A stretch of DNA of 64,000 nt from Robertkochia marina (GTDB lineage Bacteria > Bacteroidota > Bacteroidia > Flavobacteriales > Flavobacteriaceae): positions 682,001 to 746,000 of the forward strand of contig NZ_SSMC01000002.1 of the NCBI RefSeq assembly GCF_004799345.1, read 5' to 3'. The translations under genes were made by a program, and so were the position numbers. The stretch's first letter is position 1. The number at the start of each line of letters is the position of its first letter. The notes beneath the pieces were generated by a model that saw only the letters and a program-made list of their open reading frames with translations, ran no database searches and was not told the DNA's origin. This document shows positions 1-9,031 of the stretch, in pieces.

Positions 1-798
1 TACCCTATTGTCTGCGGCCTGCAAACACTGAAGATTAATTTGAAAATTGTTTCCGAAAGTTTCCAGAGACCCTGTTATGAGATGATCTACCCCTAATTGT
101 CCGGCAAGGTCATGTGCTGAAGCTCTGGAGGCATTTAGTTCCATCACCCGTATCATCGGTACCACCCTGCCAAACACTTCCGACTGACTTAAGTGAGATA
201 TCAGTGCATCGCTAATGCCGTAGGTCATATAATCTACCTCTGTATTCCCGCTCTTATTCTCCAGGGGGAGAACGGCAATAGAATTTTTTGGAGAGATGGT
301 GGCAGCCCTGGAAACCGAACTGAAATTACTATCAGCAGATCTTATTAACAGTCCAAGGATAAATACCAGGACTGCTAAAGCGATCAGGTTTGAAAATAAT
401 TCAAGTTTCCGGGGCCCTTCTTTGTGGCCAACGGGTTTAAGGTCCTTGATTTGTCCTTGTTCACGGAAATCGCCGGGAGTCCTGCTATATAGGTCTTTAA
501 ATGCCTTGCTGAAATATGACGGACTCGAAAAACCTACCTTAGAGGCGATCTCAGCAATGGTGAAATCTTCTGACTTCAGGTAGTTAAGGGATTCTTCAAG
601 ACGTATATCCCTTATGAACCGCGTTGTTGATTTTCCGGTGAGTTTTTGGATCTTACGGTAGAGCTGCGACCTGCTCATACCGGAATTACGCACCAATTCT
701 TTTGTTCCAAAGGTTCGGTCTTCCAGGTTTTCAATGACCAGGGATGTCAGTTCACTAAGGAGCTTTTGATCGTCAGATGATAGGTTACGCTTAAGCAT
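1..798 (-). CDS. Membrane-anchored AraC-type regulator with TolB-like sensor region (3' end cut by window edge)
   Basis: An open frame of 266 codons runs from ATG at 798 to the left edge without a stop, so the C-terminus is missing. Residues about 1-115 form an AraC-type double helix-turn-helix (SGMSRSQLYRKIQKLTGKS; IAEIASKVGFSSPSYFSKAF). Residues about 134-152 are one hydrophobic segment (LIALAVLVFILGLLI). From about residue 172 a TolB-like/FlgO-like segment begins (SIAVLPLENKSG, then DYMTYGISDALISHLSQ), a module that in other regulators precedes TPR repeats. Domain order implies cytoplasmic DNA binding, one membrane pass and an outer sensor, as in ToxR/CadC-type one-component regulators. 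Ligand and targets are not visible. Confidence 0.85.
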   Translation of the reverse strand, partial: MLKRNLSSDDQKLLSELTSLVIENLEDRTFGTKELVRNSGMSRSQLYRKIQKLTGKSTTRFIRDIRLEESLNYLKSEDFTIAEIASKVGFSSPSYFSKAFKDLYSRTPGDFREQGQIKDLKPVGHKEGPRKLELFSNLIALAVLVFILGLLIRSADSNFSSVSRAATISPKNSIAVLPLENKSGNTEVDYMTYGISDALISHLSQSEVFGRVVPMIRVMELNASRASAHDLAGQLGVDHLITGSLETFGNNFQINLQCLQAADNRV

Positions 799-932
799 TA
801 GTCTTTTCCCGTATGGTTGCAAGCAGAAGGCTCAGCCAAAGGGAAATTGTGCTGTAGAAATGGTAAAAGCCATCTTCAAAGATACCCATTTTAAACCTAA
901 AACAGGGCTTTTAACGGTTGGGAAAGACCTCC

Positions 933-1991
933 TTAAGCTAAACTTAAAAGGAAACGGATCACATCAACGCCATCTGCATAATCTTTAAGTCCGGGACGCT
1001 GGCTCATACCAAATGGAATGGCTTCTTCTAATGTATTCCCTACGATACATTGTATTTTTTCTTTATCGGCTTCCAGCTTTTTTTGCAGCGTATCAGCATC
1101 ACTATAATGCTCATAAAATAAGGTGGCAATAGGGGAGGCATACCCTTCATCTTCTTTAAGCATGAGAAAGCCATTTTCGCGAATCTTAAAAAGACTCATC
1201 AGGTAAACTGCCTTATTATAATCGTAATTATTGGCGTACCTGATCTCGTCTATAATGTCGCGAAAGGGGTAGATACCCTGAAAGAACTGGTCAAAATCAT
1301 ATCCTACCGGTACAAATAGTTTAGAAACACTACGGCAACCTAATCCGTAATAACGAAATATATCTTCTCCAAGAGCTTGTAATTCCTCTTTACTTTCCTG
1401 CCCGGTTAGTACTGCTACAGAGTTTCTGTTCTTGCGAATTATATGGGGCTTTCCCTTAAAGTAATACTCGAAGTAACGTGCGGTATTATCACTCCCTGTT
1501 GCGATCACGGCATCGTAATTTTTAAGGTTTTGAGTATCAAAGTTCACCTTATTCTTAAAAGATGGCTCTACCGTTTCGAGGTATTTGATCAGGTAAGGAA
1601 TAAGGTGTTTGTCATTTGAAGACATTTTTACAGAGGCCTTATGTCCTAAGATGAGCACAGATAACAGGTCGTGGAATCCTACCATAGGAATATTACCCGC
1701 CATTACCAGCCCAATGGTCTTTGGCGATTGATTCTCTAAAAGGTAGGCAGCCATCCATTTTTTCAGCTTTGAAGTGGTTAAAAGGTCACTCCACCCTTCA
1801 AAGGTAAAGGCTAATTGAGAAGGGTTGAACCACGGATTGTGTTCTCCGGCCAGTTTGATCTGATGCTTAAACCCTTCAAAGAACAGTTCATTGTGGGGTA
1901 TGTCATCGAGCATTGATGGTTCCGGCTGACTGAATTGTTTAAGAAAACGTCCTAAATGGTCTAAAGCTTCTATTCTTCTGTGGATGTCCAT
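933..1991 (-). CDS. LuxC-family acyl-CoA reductase
   Basis: The 352-residue protein matches the LuxC-type acyl-CoA reductase family, an aldehyde-dehydrogenase-like fold that reduces acyl-CoA (or a related acyl thioester) to the aldehyde with NAD(P)H. Visible hallmarks are the central block MAGNIPMVGFHDLLSVLILG (about 97-116), the segment AVIATGSDNTARYFEYYF, and Cys219 in GLGCRSVSKLF at the catalytic cysteine position. No luxAB or luxD homologues are nearby, so light production is not implied; a metabolic role is more likely. It is divergent from the ferredoxin gene. Its start codon lies only three bases from a heptamer repeat array, so its leader and promoter must run through or around repeats. 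Confidence 0.85.
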   Translation of the reverse strand: MDIHRRIEALDHLGRFLKQFSQPEPSMLDDIPHNELFFEGFKHQIKLAGEHNPWFNPSQLAFTFEGWSDLLTTSKLKKWMAAYLLENQSPKTIGLVMAGNIPMVGFHDLLSVLILGHKASVKMSSNDKHLIPYLIKYLETVEPSFKNKVNFDTQNLKNYDAVIATGSDNTARYFEYYFKGKPHIIRKNRNSVAVLTGQESKEELQALGEDIFRYYGLGCRSVSKLFVPVGYDFDQFFQGIYPFRDIIDEIRYANNYDYNKAVYLMSLFKIRENGFLMLKEDEGYASPIATLFYEHYSDADTLQKKLEADKEKIQCIVGNTLEEAIPFGMSQRPGLKDYADGVDVIRFLLSLA

Positions 1992-1994
1992 TTT

Positions 1995-2032
1995 CAGTTT
2001 GCAGTTTACAGTTTGCAGTTTACAGTTTACAG
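1995..2032. repeat. Heptamer tandem repeat next to acyl-CoA reductase start
   Basis: Five consecutive 7-bp units CAGTTTR plus a partial sixth (CAG). The order of the variable base is G, A, G, A, A. The array begins three bases upstream of the acyl-CoA reductase start codon (minus strand), so it would be in the 5' leader of that mRNA and would occupy the ribosome-binding region. Confidence 0.9.
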
Positions 2033-2062
2033 ATTTCGGATGCGAAGGTACAAAGTTAACTT

Positions 2063-2198
2063 GGTTATGCCGTTATACGGTTATACGGTTATACGGTTAT
2101 ACGGTTATACGGTTATACGGTTATACGGTTATACGGTTATACGGTTATACGGTTATACGGTTATACGGTTATACGGTTATACGGTTATACGGTTATAC
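2063..2198. repeat. Homogeneous octamer tandem array (GGTTATAC)n
   Basis: Fifteen perfect 8-bp copies of GGTTATAC occupy 2079-2198. Two imperfect copies precede them (GGTTATGC at 2063, CGTTATAC at 2071). Because 8 is not a multiple of 3, all three frames stay open through the array, producing spurious repetitive peptides (RLYGYTVI). It sits between the divergent acyl-CoA reductase and ferredoxin genes. Perfect copies suggest recent slippage or expansion, so copy number may vary among strains. Confidence 0.97.
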
Positions 2199-2260
2199 AA
2201 AATTAAAATTTTGGAATTTAGATTACCCGTATCGCCCTCGCTCGGGCTGGCTCCATCGTT

Positions 2261-2287
2261 AAAAAGGTCTGCGAGACCTTTTTTTAC
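2261..2287. terminator. Orphan terminator-like hairpin between divergent genes
   Basis: Stem AAAAAGGTC / GACCTTTTT with loop TGCGA, followed by extra T. It has the form of a Rho-independent terminator on either strand, but neither flanking gene is transcribed into it: acyl-CoA reductase reads left and ferredoxin reads right. It may be a relic or may end an unannotated transcript from the repeat region. Confidence 0.6.
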
Positions 2288-2300
2288 GCTCGGCCCTCTG

Positions 2301-2348
2301 TCTACCTGTCTACCCACTTACCCGTTTACCCGCCTACCCGTCTACCTT
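2301..2348. repeat. Degenerate octamer tandem array
   Basis: Six consecutive 8-bp units fit the pattern YYTACCNN: TCTACCTG, TCTACCCA, CTTACCCG, TTTACCCG, CCTACCCG, TCTACCTT. It has the same period as the perfect array about 100 bases upstream, but the units have diverged from one another. Confidence 0.8.
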
Positions 2349-2406
2349 AAAGAAACATTTATGACAGTATTTAAGGAATTGTTTTTAAAAAAAGAGTGAA
2401 TTGCCG

Positions 2407-2414
2407 TATTTTTG
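2407..2414 (+). promoter_or_regulatory. Candidate -7 box for ferredoxin
   Basis: TATTTTTG matches the Bacteroidota -7 consensus TAnnTTTG and lies 36 bases before the ferredoxin ATG. The nearest upstream TTG at a plausible distance (2379-2381) is 25 bases away, slightly long for this promoter class. Confidence 0.45.
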
Positions 2415-2450
2415 AATCGGATTTTAACATGAGGAAAACAAAAGATTTAT

Positions 2451-2804
2451 ATGGCTATTATAATCACTGACGAATGTATTAATTGCGGAGCTTGCGAGCC
2501 GGAATGCCCGAATACTGCGATCTATGAAGGTGCAGACGACTGGCGTTACAGTGATGGGACCGACCTGGAAGGCAATGTTGTGTTACCCGATGGTAAAGCA
2601 GTTGACGCCCAGGAAGCGCAGACACCTATCAGTGATGAGATCTATTATATAGTTCCAGATAAGTGTACTGAATGTAAAGGTTTTCATGAAGAGCCTCAGT
2701 GTGCCGCCGTTTGTCCGGTAGATTGTTGTGTGCCGGATGACAACCATGTGGAAACTGAAGAAGAACTGTTGGCCAAGCAACGCTTTATGCATCCGGAAGG
2801 TTAA
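2451..2804 (+). CDS. 2[4Fe-4S] ferredoxin
   Basis: The 117-residue protein starts with [13 protein letters not shown] and ends with [22 protein letters not shown]. This gives two CxxCxxC...CP cluster-binding motifs, the second with the longer insertion typical of Alvin/Chromatium-type dicluster ferredoxins. It is a soluble cytoplasmic one- or two-electron carrier; its partner oxidoreductase cannot be told from context. It is monocistronic, with a strong terminator 20 bases downstream. In my recollection ferredoxins of this kind often sit opposite an acyl-CoA reductase in flavobacteria, as here. Confidence 0.92.
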   Translation: MAIIITDECINCGACEPECPNTAIYEGADDWRYSDGTDLEGNVVLPDGKAVDAQEAQTPISDEIYYIVPDKCTECKGFHEEPQCAAVCPVDCCVPDDNHVETEEELLAKQRFMHPEG

Positions 2805-2825
2805 AAATACCGGGGATAAGAAATT

Positions 2826-2857
2826 AAAAAAAGGGAGGCTTTGCCTCCCTTTTTTAT
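2826..2857. terminator. Bidirectional terminator, ferredoxin / TonB receptor
   Basis: GGGAGGC-TTT-GCCTCCC flanked by A and T runs; it serves the convergent ferredoxin (+) and TonB receptor (-) genes. Confidence 0.9.
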
Positions 2858-2873
2858 GGATATGTATTTCGTT

Positions 2874-5561
2874 TTAGAAATTGAAATTCATTCGGGCATA
2901 GTAAAATGCACCTCCGAATCCCATTTGTACTGAGTCCCAGTATCCACCGGCTTCAGTCCAGTCGTCCTGTTGGTCAGGGTATACGTTTAACAGGTTGTTT
3001 GCACCCACGTTCAGGTTTAGAGATTCGCTCAGTTTCACCCCAACAACCAAGTCGGTAACGATCTTAGGATCATAGGTGTCTGTTGCTCCGATCACCAGTT
3101 CATCAAAATTGGCATAACCAAGATCTTCCGGTGCTTCATACATCTGGTAATCCAGGATCTCGATCTTACTGAAACGTGTAAATGCAAGGCCATACGTCAT
3201 CAGGTTACCCGAATAGTTAAGGTTCAGAGCCATTTTACTGTCAGGAGCCGAGGCAAGCAGATATACCTGGTCTCTTCGGGCAAAGAAGGTCTCTTCCTCC
3301 AGGTCGCCGTTCTTTATCTCCAGGATCTCCATGTCGTTAAAGTTTCCTGTAAATACGGTTGAAAACCTTCCGTTTCCTAAAGTGGTATTGTAAGATAAAA
3401 CCACGTCAACCCCTTTAGTTCTGGTGTCCACTCCGTTTGCAAAGAACTGTGCGGCCTCCACATTTGGAATCTGTGGAGCATCAAAGTTTCCGGTAAGAAC
3501 GATCCTGTCGTCAATATCTATATAATACCCGTCTACAGTAGCGCTAAAGTCTCCAAAGGTTGCAGTGAATCCGAGTCCGGCATTCAGGGCAGTTTCTTCT
3601 TTAAGAGGACCGATCCCGAAGGAGCCCGTAACGGGGCTTGCGTTTGGCGAAAGCAATGATTCCAAAGCCTGACCCCCAATAAAGTTGGTGAATTTCAGGT
3701 TATAGTAGAGCTGTGCCAGAGAAGGGGCGCGGAAACCTGTGCTCACAGACCCTCTCAGGTTAAAATGTTCGCCCAGCTTTAAACGCGATGCTAACTTTCC
3801 ATTTAGAGTACTTCCAAAATCGGTGTATTCTTCAAATCGTACTGCAGTACTAACCATGAAGGCTTCGGTCAGGTCAAATTCTGCATCTGCATACAGGGAA
3901 ACGTTCGAGCGGTTGCGGTCAACCTCATTATCAGGGGCATACCCTGGGAATCCCTGGGAACCTCCCGGACGGGGATCGCCTGTTACCGGGTCAACAGGTA
4001 AACTCTGGTTGGCGGGATCTGTAATAAGCACTCCGTTCTCATCATAAGTACCCCATGAGGCTTCTTCACCTGCAAAAATGGTAAAATTCTCCGTGCGGTA
4101 TTCTGCTCCGAATGCCAGGTTCATCCCTGCAAATACATCCTCGAAGTATTTACTGAAATCAAGGTTAATGGTATTCTGACTCAACGTATGTCCTCCGGCA
4201 TCAAAATCGGTTGGAGAAATCTCTCCAAGAGAGGCGTTGAGGGTACCTTTAATATAGTAGTGGAAATCGTTTTTCCCGTAGGTGTTGCTGATGTCAAGGT
4301 TCCATTCGCTTGGCAGCACTGTTCTGAAACCGGCCGATACAGAATTGTCGGTAATATTCGAGGTGATTCTCGGAGTAAATCCGTCAGGATAGATCTCCAC
4401 CACATTTCTTGAAGTAGGGTTATTACGGGTAAATGCGTAGGCATCTGTATCCCTGTAATTGCGTCCTCCGAAGGCATAGAATTCGGAATTCTCAGAAACC
4501 GGGATCACCGAGTTTACCATAAAGTTGAAACCGCTGATGGCTGCTTCTCCAAATCCTTTTCTGAATTCAAAGGCAGGTCTCAGAGTCTTATCTTTCTTAA
4601 TGAATTCGCTGGTAAAGTTCACATATCCACGTTCTCCGATGCCAATCCCATAGTTGACCCCTGCTTTGATAGAACCACCGTCAAAATTCTTGTCTTCACC
4701 GATCTGATTCCCATCTTTACTGGTGTCCAGTCGGTACCCATCAGTGTTCCATAGTCCGTAAGGATCGGTACCAAAATCTCCCTCTGCGTTGGTGTTGTAT
4801 GCACCATAGCTTATTACTCCGTTAACGCCTTCTCTCTGATCATTAAGAACAATATTGATCACACCGGCAATCGCATCCGAACCGTATTGTGCAGCAGCAC
4901 CGTCACGAAGCACTTCAATACGTTTGATGGCCGTTACCGGTATGGCATTCAGGTCGGTACCGGTATTTCCCCGTCCGCGGGTACCAAAAATGTTGATCAG
5001 CGACGACTGATGTCTCCGCTTTCCATTAATAAGCACCAAGGTCTGGTCCGGGCCAAGTCCTCTCAAGGAAGCCGGGTCAACGTGATCGGCCCCGTCTGAT
5101 CCGGTTTGTTTGTTCGCATTAAAGGAAGGAGCAGCATATTGAAGCATTTCGTTCACTTCTATTCTTCCGCTTTGCGTAACCACATCGGCTACATTGATCA
5201 CATCTACCGGAACAGCAGTATCTGTAGAGGTACGCTTTTTACTTCGCGAACCCACTAATTGTACTTCGTCCAGCAGGAGCCCCTCTTGCATCACGATATT
5301 TATTTTAGTGCGTCCCGCCACGGCCTCTTCAACGGTGGTAAAGCCTATGTAGCTAAAGATCAGTGTATCTTCTTCTGATACGCTCAGTATATAGTTTCCG
5401 TCAAAATCTGTAGCAGTACCGGTAGTAGTGCCTTTAACCACAACGTTAACCCCCGGAAGAGGTTCTCCTGAAGGGTCGGTTACCGTACCGCTTACCTCGA
5501 TCTGAGCAAATCCTGTTACCGAAAAGAGCAACAGGGTCAATAAAGTAAGAGATTTCCTCAT
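2874..5561 (-). CDS. TonB-dependent outer-membrane receptor with CarboxypepD_reg domain
   Basis: The 895-residue protein has a signal peptide (about 1-19, cleaved after VTGFA), then a carboxypeptidase-regulatory-like Ig fold (about 20-100: VSGTVTDPSGEPLPGVNVVV). A plug domain follows (about 115-240; DVINVADVV, SLRGLGPDQTLVLINGKRR, RIEVLRDGAAAQYGSDAIAG), then a long beta-barrel ending in the terminal aromatic YARMNFNF. It imports a ligand energised by TonB-ExbBD. No SusD partner, surface lipoprotein or catabolic enzyme is adjacent, so this is not a polysaccharide utilisation locus and the substrate is unknown. It is monocistronic. Confidence 0.93.
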   Translation of the reverse strand: MRKSLTLLTLLLFSVTGFAQIEVSGTVTDPSGEPLPGVNVVVKGTTTGTATDFDGNYILSVSEEDTLIFSYIGFTTVEEAVAGRTKINIVMQEGLLLDEVQLVGSRSKKRTSTDTAVPVDVINVADVVTQSGRIEVNEMLQYAAPSFNANKQTGSDGADHVDPASLRGLGPDQTLVLINGKRRHQSSLINIFGTRGRGNTGTDLNAIPVTAIKRIEVLRDGAAAQYGSDAIAGVINIVLNDQREGVNGVISYGAYNTNAEGDFGTDPYGLWNTDGYRLDTSKDGNQIGEDKNFDGGSIKAGVNYGIGIGERGYVNFTSEFIKKDKTLRPAFEFRKGFGEAAISGFNFMVNSVIPVSENSEFYAFGGRNYRDTDAYAFTRNNPTSRNVVEIYPDGFTPRITSNITDNSVSAGFRTVLPSEWNLDISNTYGKNDFHYYIKGTLNASLGEISPTDFDAGGHTLSQNTINLDFSKYFEDVFAGMNLAFGAEYRTENFTIFAGEEASWGTYDENGVLITDPANQSLPVDPVTGDPRPGGSQGFPGYAPDNEVDRNRSNVSLYADAEFDLTEAFMVSTAVRFEEYTDFGSTLNGKLASRLKLGEHFNLRGSVSTGFRAPSLAQLYYNLKFTNFIGGQALESLLSPNASPVTGSFGIGPLKEETALNAGLGFTATFGDFSATVDGYYIDIDDRIVLTGNFDAPQIPNVEAAQFFANGVDTRTKGVDVVLSYNTTLGNGRFSTVFTGNFNDMEILEIKNGDLEEETFFARRDQVYLLASAPDSKMALNLNYSGNLMTYGLAFTRFSKIEILDYQMYEAPEDLGYANFDELVIGATDTYDPKIVTDLVVGVKLSESLNLNVGANNLLNVYPDQQDDWTEAGGYWDSVQMGFGGAFYYARMNFNF

Positions 5562-5712
5562 AAAATTATGTTTAATTTTTTTAAGTCCGCAAAACTAAAA
5601 AATAATCCCTTCGCTGCTTACTCAGAATTCTAATAACTCAAGTTTTATAACAATTAATTTTATAGCTGTTATTAAAAAAGCCTGGGGCCACCAATAACAA
5701 GAGTGAATATTG

Positions 5713-5720
5713 TATATTTG
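5713..5720 (+). promoter_or_regulatory. Candidate -7 box for ychF
   Basis: TATATTTG fits TAnnTTTG and ends 19 bases before the chosen ychF ATG at 5740. It lies downstream of the longer potential start at 5710, which argues against that start. Confidence 0.5.
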
Positions 5721-5739
5721 CGCCCAAATTTTTAAGCAT

Positions 5740-6831
5740 ATGAAAGCCGGTATCGTAGGTTTGCCGAATGTTGGAAAATCGACACTGTTTAATTGTTTGT
5801 CGAATGCCAAAGCTCAAAGCGCAAACTTTCCTTTTTGTACTATAGAACCGAATCTTGGGGTGGTAAATGTTCCGGATCCAAGAATTCAGAAACTGGAATC
5901 ACTCGTTAACCCTGAGCGGGTTATGCCTGCAACCGTAGAGATCGTAGACATTGCAGGTCTGGTTAGAGGTGCCAGTAAAGGAGAAGGCCTGGGAAACCAG
6001 TTTCTCGGTAATATTCGCGAATGTAACGCCATTATACACGTGCTGCGTTGTTTTGATAATGATAACATCGTACACGTAGACGGGAATATCAACCCCATAC
6101 GCGATAAAGAGACCATCGATATCGAACTGCAGTTAAAAGACCTTGAAACCGTAGAAAAAAGGTTGGAAAAAGTAAATCGAGCTGCAAAAACCGGCGATAA
6201 AGACGCTCAAAAAGAACAGGCAGTTTTACAGCGATTTAAGCAAGCCCTGGAAAGTGGTATTTCTGCCCGTGCTGTAGAAGTAAATGAAGATGAGGAGGAG
6301 CTGATGGCCGGTTTCCAACTACTTACTGCCAAGCCTATTCTTTACGTATGTAATGTAGATGAGGCTTCTGCCAAAGACGGAAATGCATATGTAGAGCAGG
6401 TAAGAGAGGTGGTGAAGGATGAAAATGCAGAGATCCTGGTATTGGCCGTAGCAACCGAGGCTGATATCGCAGAGCTGGAAAGCTATGAAGAACGGCAGAT
6501 GTTTTTGGAAGACATCGGATTGGAGGAACCGGGAGTTTCTAAACTGATCCGTTCGGCCTATAAACTATTAGATCTTCAGACTTATTTTACAGCCGGAGTA
6601 AAGGAGGTTAGGGCCTGGACCATACCTGTAGGCGCCACTGCACCGAAGGCTGCAGGGGTTATCCATACCGATTTTGAAAACGGGTTTATCAGGGCAGAGG
6701 TTATTGCCTATGATGACTATGTTGCTTACGGAAGTGAAGCCAAGGTAAAAGAAGCCGGTAAAATGCGAGTGGAAGGGAAGGAGTATATCGTAAAAGATGG
6801 CGATGTGATGCACTTCCGATTTAATGTGTAA
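5740..6831 (+). CDS. ychF: Obg-family ATPase YchF (OLA1 homologue)
   Basis: The 363-residue protein starts at MKAGIVGLPNVGKST, the universal YchF N-terminus. Visible features are the P-loop GLPNVGKST, switch II DIAGLVRGASKGEGLGNQFL, and the altered base-recognition motif NVDE (NxxE instead of NKxD), which explains ATP over GTP preference in this family. A central coiled-coil insertion and a C-terminal TGS domain (from about TYFTAGVKEVRAW) follow. YchF binds ribosomes and is linked to translation and redox stress. An in-frame extension from 5710 adds ten residues not found in the family and lies over the -7 box, so 5740 is preferred. Confidence 0.95.
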   Translation: MKAGIVGLPNVGKSTLFNCLSNAKAQSANFPFCTIEPNLGVVNVPDPRIQKLESLVNPERVMPATVEIVDIAGLVRGASKGEGLGNQFLGNIRECNAIIHVLRCFDNDNIVHVDGNINPIRDKETIDIELQLKDLETVEKRLEKVNRAAKTGDKDAQKEQAVLQRFKQALESGISARAVEVNEDEEELMAGFQLLTAKPILYVCNVDEASAKDGNAYVEQVREVVKDENAEILVLAVATEADIAELESYEERQMFLEDIGLEEPGVSKLIRSAYKLLDLQTYFTAGVKEVRAWTIPVGATAPKAAGVIHTDFENGFIRAEVIAYDDYVAYGSEAKVKEAGKMRVEGKEYIVKDGDVMHFRFNV

Positions 6832-6855
6832 AAAAGCCCACCATCAATAAAAGGA

Positions 6856-6889
6856 TAAAAAAAACAGGCTGTTCAGGCCTGTTTTTTTG
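6856..6889 (+). terminator. Terminator after ychF
   Basis: ACAGGC / GCCTGT stem with A-run before and a seven-T run after. Confidence 0.8.
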
Positions 6890-7079
6890 TTTCTATCGTG
6901 TCTGATTAGGGGCTGTCTGGGTAAAATTTATAAAAAGCCCCCTTGTTTGTAATAAACAACTCACAAATAATCAGATTCTTAACATTTAGAGGATAACTCT
7001 TGTTAATTACTTTAGGAGTTTACATATTTTATATTATAAGGCGAAACATTATATTAGCACCAAACCCATTTGTAATCAC

Positions 7080-8942
7080 ATGTCGCAAACCGTTCAATAC
7101 ACCGAAGATAATATACGTTCATTAGACTGGAAAGAACATATCCGGATGCGTCCGGGGATGTATATCGGAAAGTTAGGGGATGGATCTTCTGCTGACGACG
7201 GGATCTATATCCTGATCAAGGAGGTATTGGATAACTGTATTGATGAGTTCGTCATGGGAGCCGGAAAAACCATTGAGATCTCTGTACAGGGTGAACGTGT
7301 TACCGTAAGGGATTACGGGCGAGGTATACCGCTTGGAAAAGTAGTAGATGTGGTTTCTAAAATGAATACCGGGGGTAAGTATGACACCCGGGCTTTTAAG
7401 AAGTCGGTAGGTCTTAATGGGGTGGGTACCAAGGCAGTGAACGCCCTTTCCACTTATTTCCGTGTTGAATCGAACCGTGACGGGCAATCGATGGCTGCTG
7501 AGTTCGAAAAAGGAAATCTCACCAACGAAGAAAAACTGGAGGAAACCTCACGAAGAAGGGGAACCAAAGTAACATTCGTGCCCGACGAAAGTATCTTCAG
7601 GCATTATAAATTCCGCCTGGAGTACATTGAGCGTATGGTACGCAACTATGTCTATCTCAACCCGGGGCTGACCATCGTGCTCAATGGCGAGAAATTCTAC
7701 TCAGAAAATGGCTTAAAGGATCTGCTGGAAGACACTACCAATAAGGAAGACATGCTATATCCGATCATTCATCTCAGAGGTGATGATATTGAATTAGCCA
7801 TGACCCACAGTCGTAGTCAGTACAGCGAAGAATATCATTCATTTGTAAACGGACAAAATACGACTCAGGGAGGAACCCACCTGGCTGCTTTCAGAGAGGC
7901 CGTTGTAAAAACAGTACGTGATTTTTACGGGAAAAATTACGATGCTTCTGATGTTAGAAAGTCGATCATTTCAGCCATTTCTATTAAGGTGATGGAGCCT
8001 GTATTTGAGAGTCAGACCAAGACCAAACTGGGCTCTACTGAAATGGGAGGGAATCTGCCCACTGTAAGGACCTATATCAATGATTTTGTGGGAACCCATC
8101 TTGACAACTTCCTACATAAGAACCCGGAAACCGCCGAGAAGATCCAAAGAAAGATCCTCCAGGCTGAGCGGGAACGTAAAGAGCTTTCCGGTATCAGGAA
8201 GCTTGCCAAGGAGAGGGCTAAAAAGGCCAGTCTCCACAATAAAAAACTAAGAGATTGTCGTGTTCATTTAGGCGACATGAAGAAAGACAGACGTCTGGAA
8301 TCCACTTTGTTTATTACTGAGGGAGACTCAGCATCGGGTTCCATTACCAAGTCGCGCGATGTAAATACCCAGGCCGTGTTCAGTCTAAGGGGGAAACCCC
8401 TTAATACCTACGGTATGTCTAAGAAGATCGTTTACGAAAATGAGGAATTCAACCTGCTGCAGGCGGCTTTAAATATCGAAGAGTCGCTGGAAGATCTGCG
8501 CTATAACAATATTGTGATCGCAACCGATGCCGATGTTGATGGTATGCACATTCGTTTATTGCTGATCACCTTTTTCCTTCAATTCTTCCCGGAATTGATC
8601 AAAGAAGGCCATCTTTATATATTGCAAACACCTCTCTTTAGAGTTCGTAACAAAAAAGAAACCATTTACTGTTATAGTGAAGAGGAAAGACGAGCTGCAA
8701 TTAATAAGCTAAAGGGAAAACCTGAGATCACCCGATTTAAAGGTTTGGGTGAGATCTCTCCTGACGAGTTTAAATACTTTATTGGAGATGATATCCGCCT
8801 TGACCCTGTCATGCTCGATAAGGCCATGTCTATTGAGAGTCTGCTACAATTCTATATGGGTAAGAATACCCCCGACAGGCAAAAGTTTATCATTGAAAAC
8901 CTGAAGGTAGAACTTGATGTGATCGAGGAAGAGGAGGCATAG
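7080..8942 (+). CDS. parE: DNA topoisomerase IV subunit B
   Basis: The 620-residue type IIA topoisomerase ATPase subunit has a GHKL domain with VLDNCIDEF (Mg/ATP Asn), [10 protein letters not shown] and [13 protein letters not shown], then the transducer. The Toprim domain shows [26 protein letters not shown] and [12 protein letters not shown]. Its length and the missing GyrB-type insertion fit ParE. The next gene is parC, 89 bases downstream on the same strand, so the two probably form one operon making the decatenating A2B2 enzyme. Calling ParE rather than GyrB rests on the pairing and on similarity to flavobacterial ParE. Confidence 0.93.
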   Translation: MSQTVQYTEDNIRSLDWKEHIRMRPGMYIGKLGDGSSADDGIYILIKEVLDNCIDEFVMGAGKTIEISVQGERVTVRDYGRGIPLGKVVDVVSKMNTGGKYDTRAFKKSVGLNGVGTKAVNALSTYFRVESNRDGQSMAAEFEKGNLTNEEKLEETSRRRGTKVTFVPDESIFRHYKFRLEYIERMVRNYVYLNPGLTIVLNGEKFYSENGLKDLLEDTTNKEDMLYPIIHLRGDDIELAMTHSRSQYSEEYHSFVNGQNTTQGGTHLAAFREAVVKTVRDFYGKNYDASDVRKSIISAISIKVMEPVFESQTKTKLGSTEMGGNLPTVRTYINDFVGTHLDNFLHKNPETAEKIQRKILQAERERKELSGIRKLAKERAKKASLHNKKLRDCRVHLGDMKKDRRLESTLFITEGDSASGSITKSRDVNTQAVFSLRGKPLNTYGMSKKIVYENEEFNLLQAALNIEESLEDLRYNNIVIATDADVDGMHIRLLLITFFLQFFPELIKEGHLYILQTPLFRVRNKKETIYCYSEEERRAAINKLKGKPEITRFKGLGEISPDEFKYFIGDDIRLDPVMLDKAMSIESLLQFYMGKNTPDRQKFIIENLKVELDVIEEEEA

Positions 8943-9031
8943 AAGGAGTGTCGCCAGGACCTCTGCAGCCTTACTGCATTGACCAAAAAAACCAATTAAG
9001 CCGATTAAAAGTAAAGAAAACCCAATAGCCA

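Larger units (their letters stand above)
1992..2450. other. 459-base divergent intergenic region made mostly of repeats
   Basis: From left to right it contains the heptamer array (1995-2032), the perfect octamer array (2063-2198), a terminator-like hairpin (2261-2287), the degenerate octamer array (2301-2348) and a ferredoxin-side -7 box (2407-2414). No convincing gene is present; the open frames across it are products of the repeats. Confidence 0.85.

Noticed and set aside
933-1991. Bioluminescence (lux) locus
   Set aside because: Only the reductase-like protein is present; luxA, luxB, luxD and luxE homologues are absent.
2063-2198. CRISPR array
   Set aside because: The units are 8 bp with no spacers, and no cas genes are present.
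1980-2399. Two overlapping open frames coding for repeated RLYGYTVI peptides
   Set aside because: They arise because an 8-bp repeat without stop codons keeps several frames open; they begin inside the acyl-CoA reductase start region and have no homologue-like sequence.
2874-5561. Polysaccharide utilisation locus
   Set aside because: No SusD-like lipoprotein, glycoside hydrolase or sulfatase lies next to the TonB receptor.
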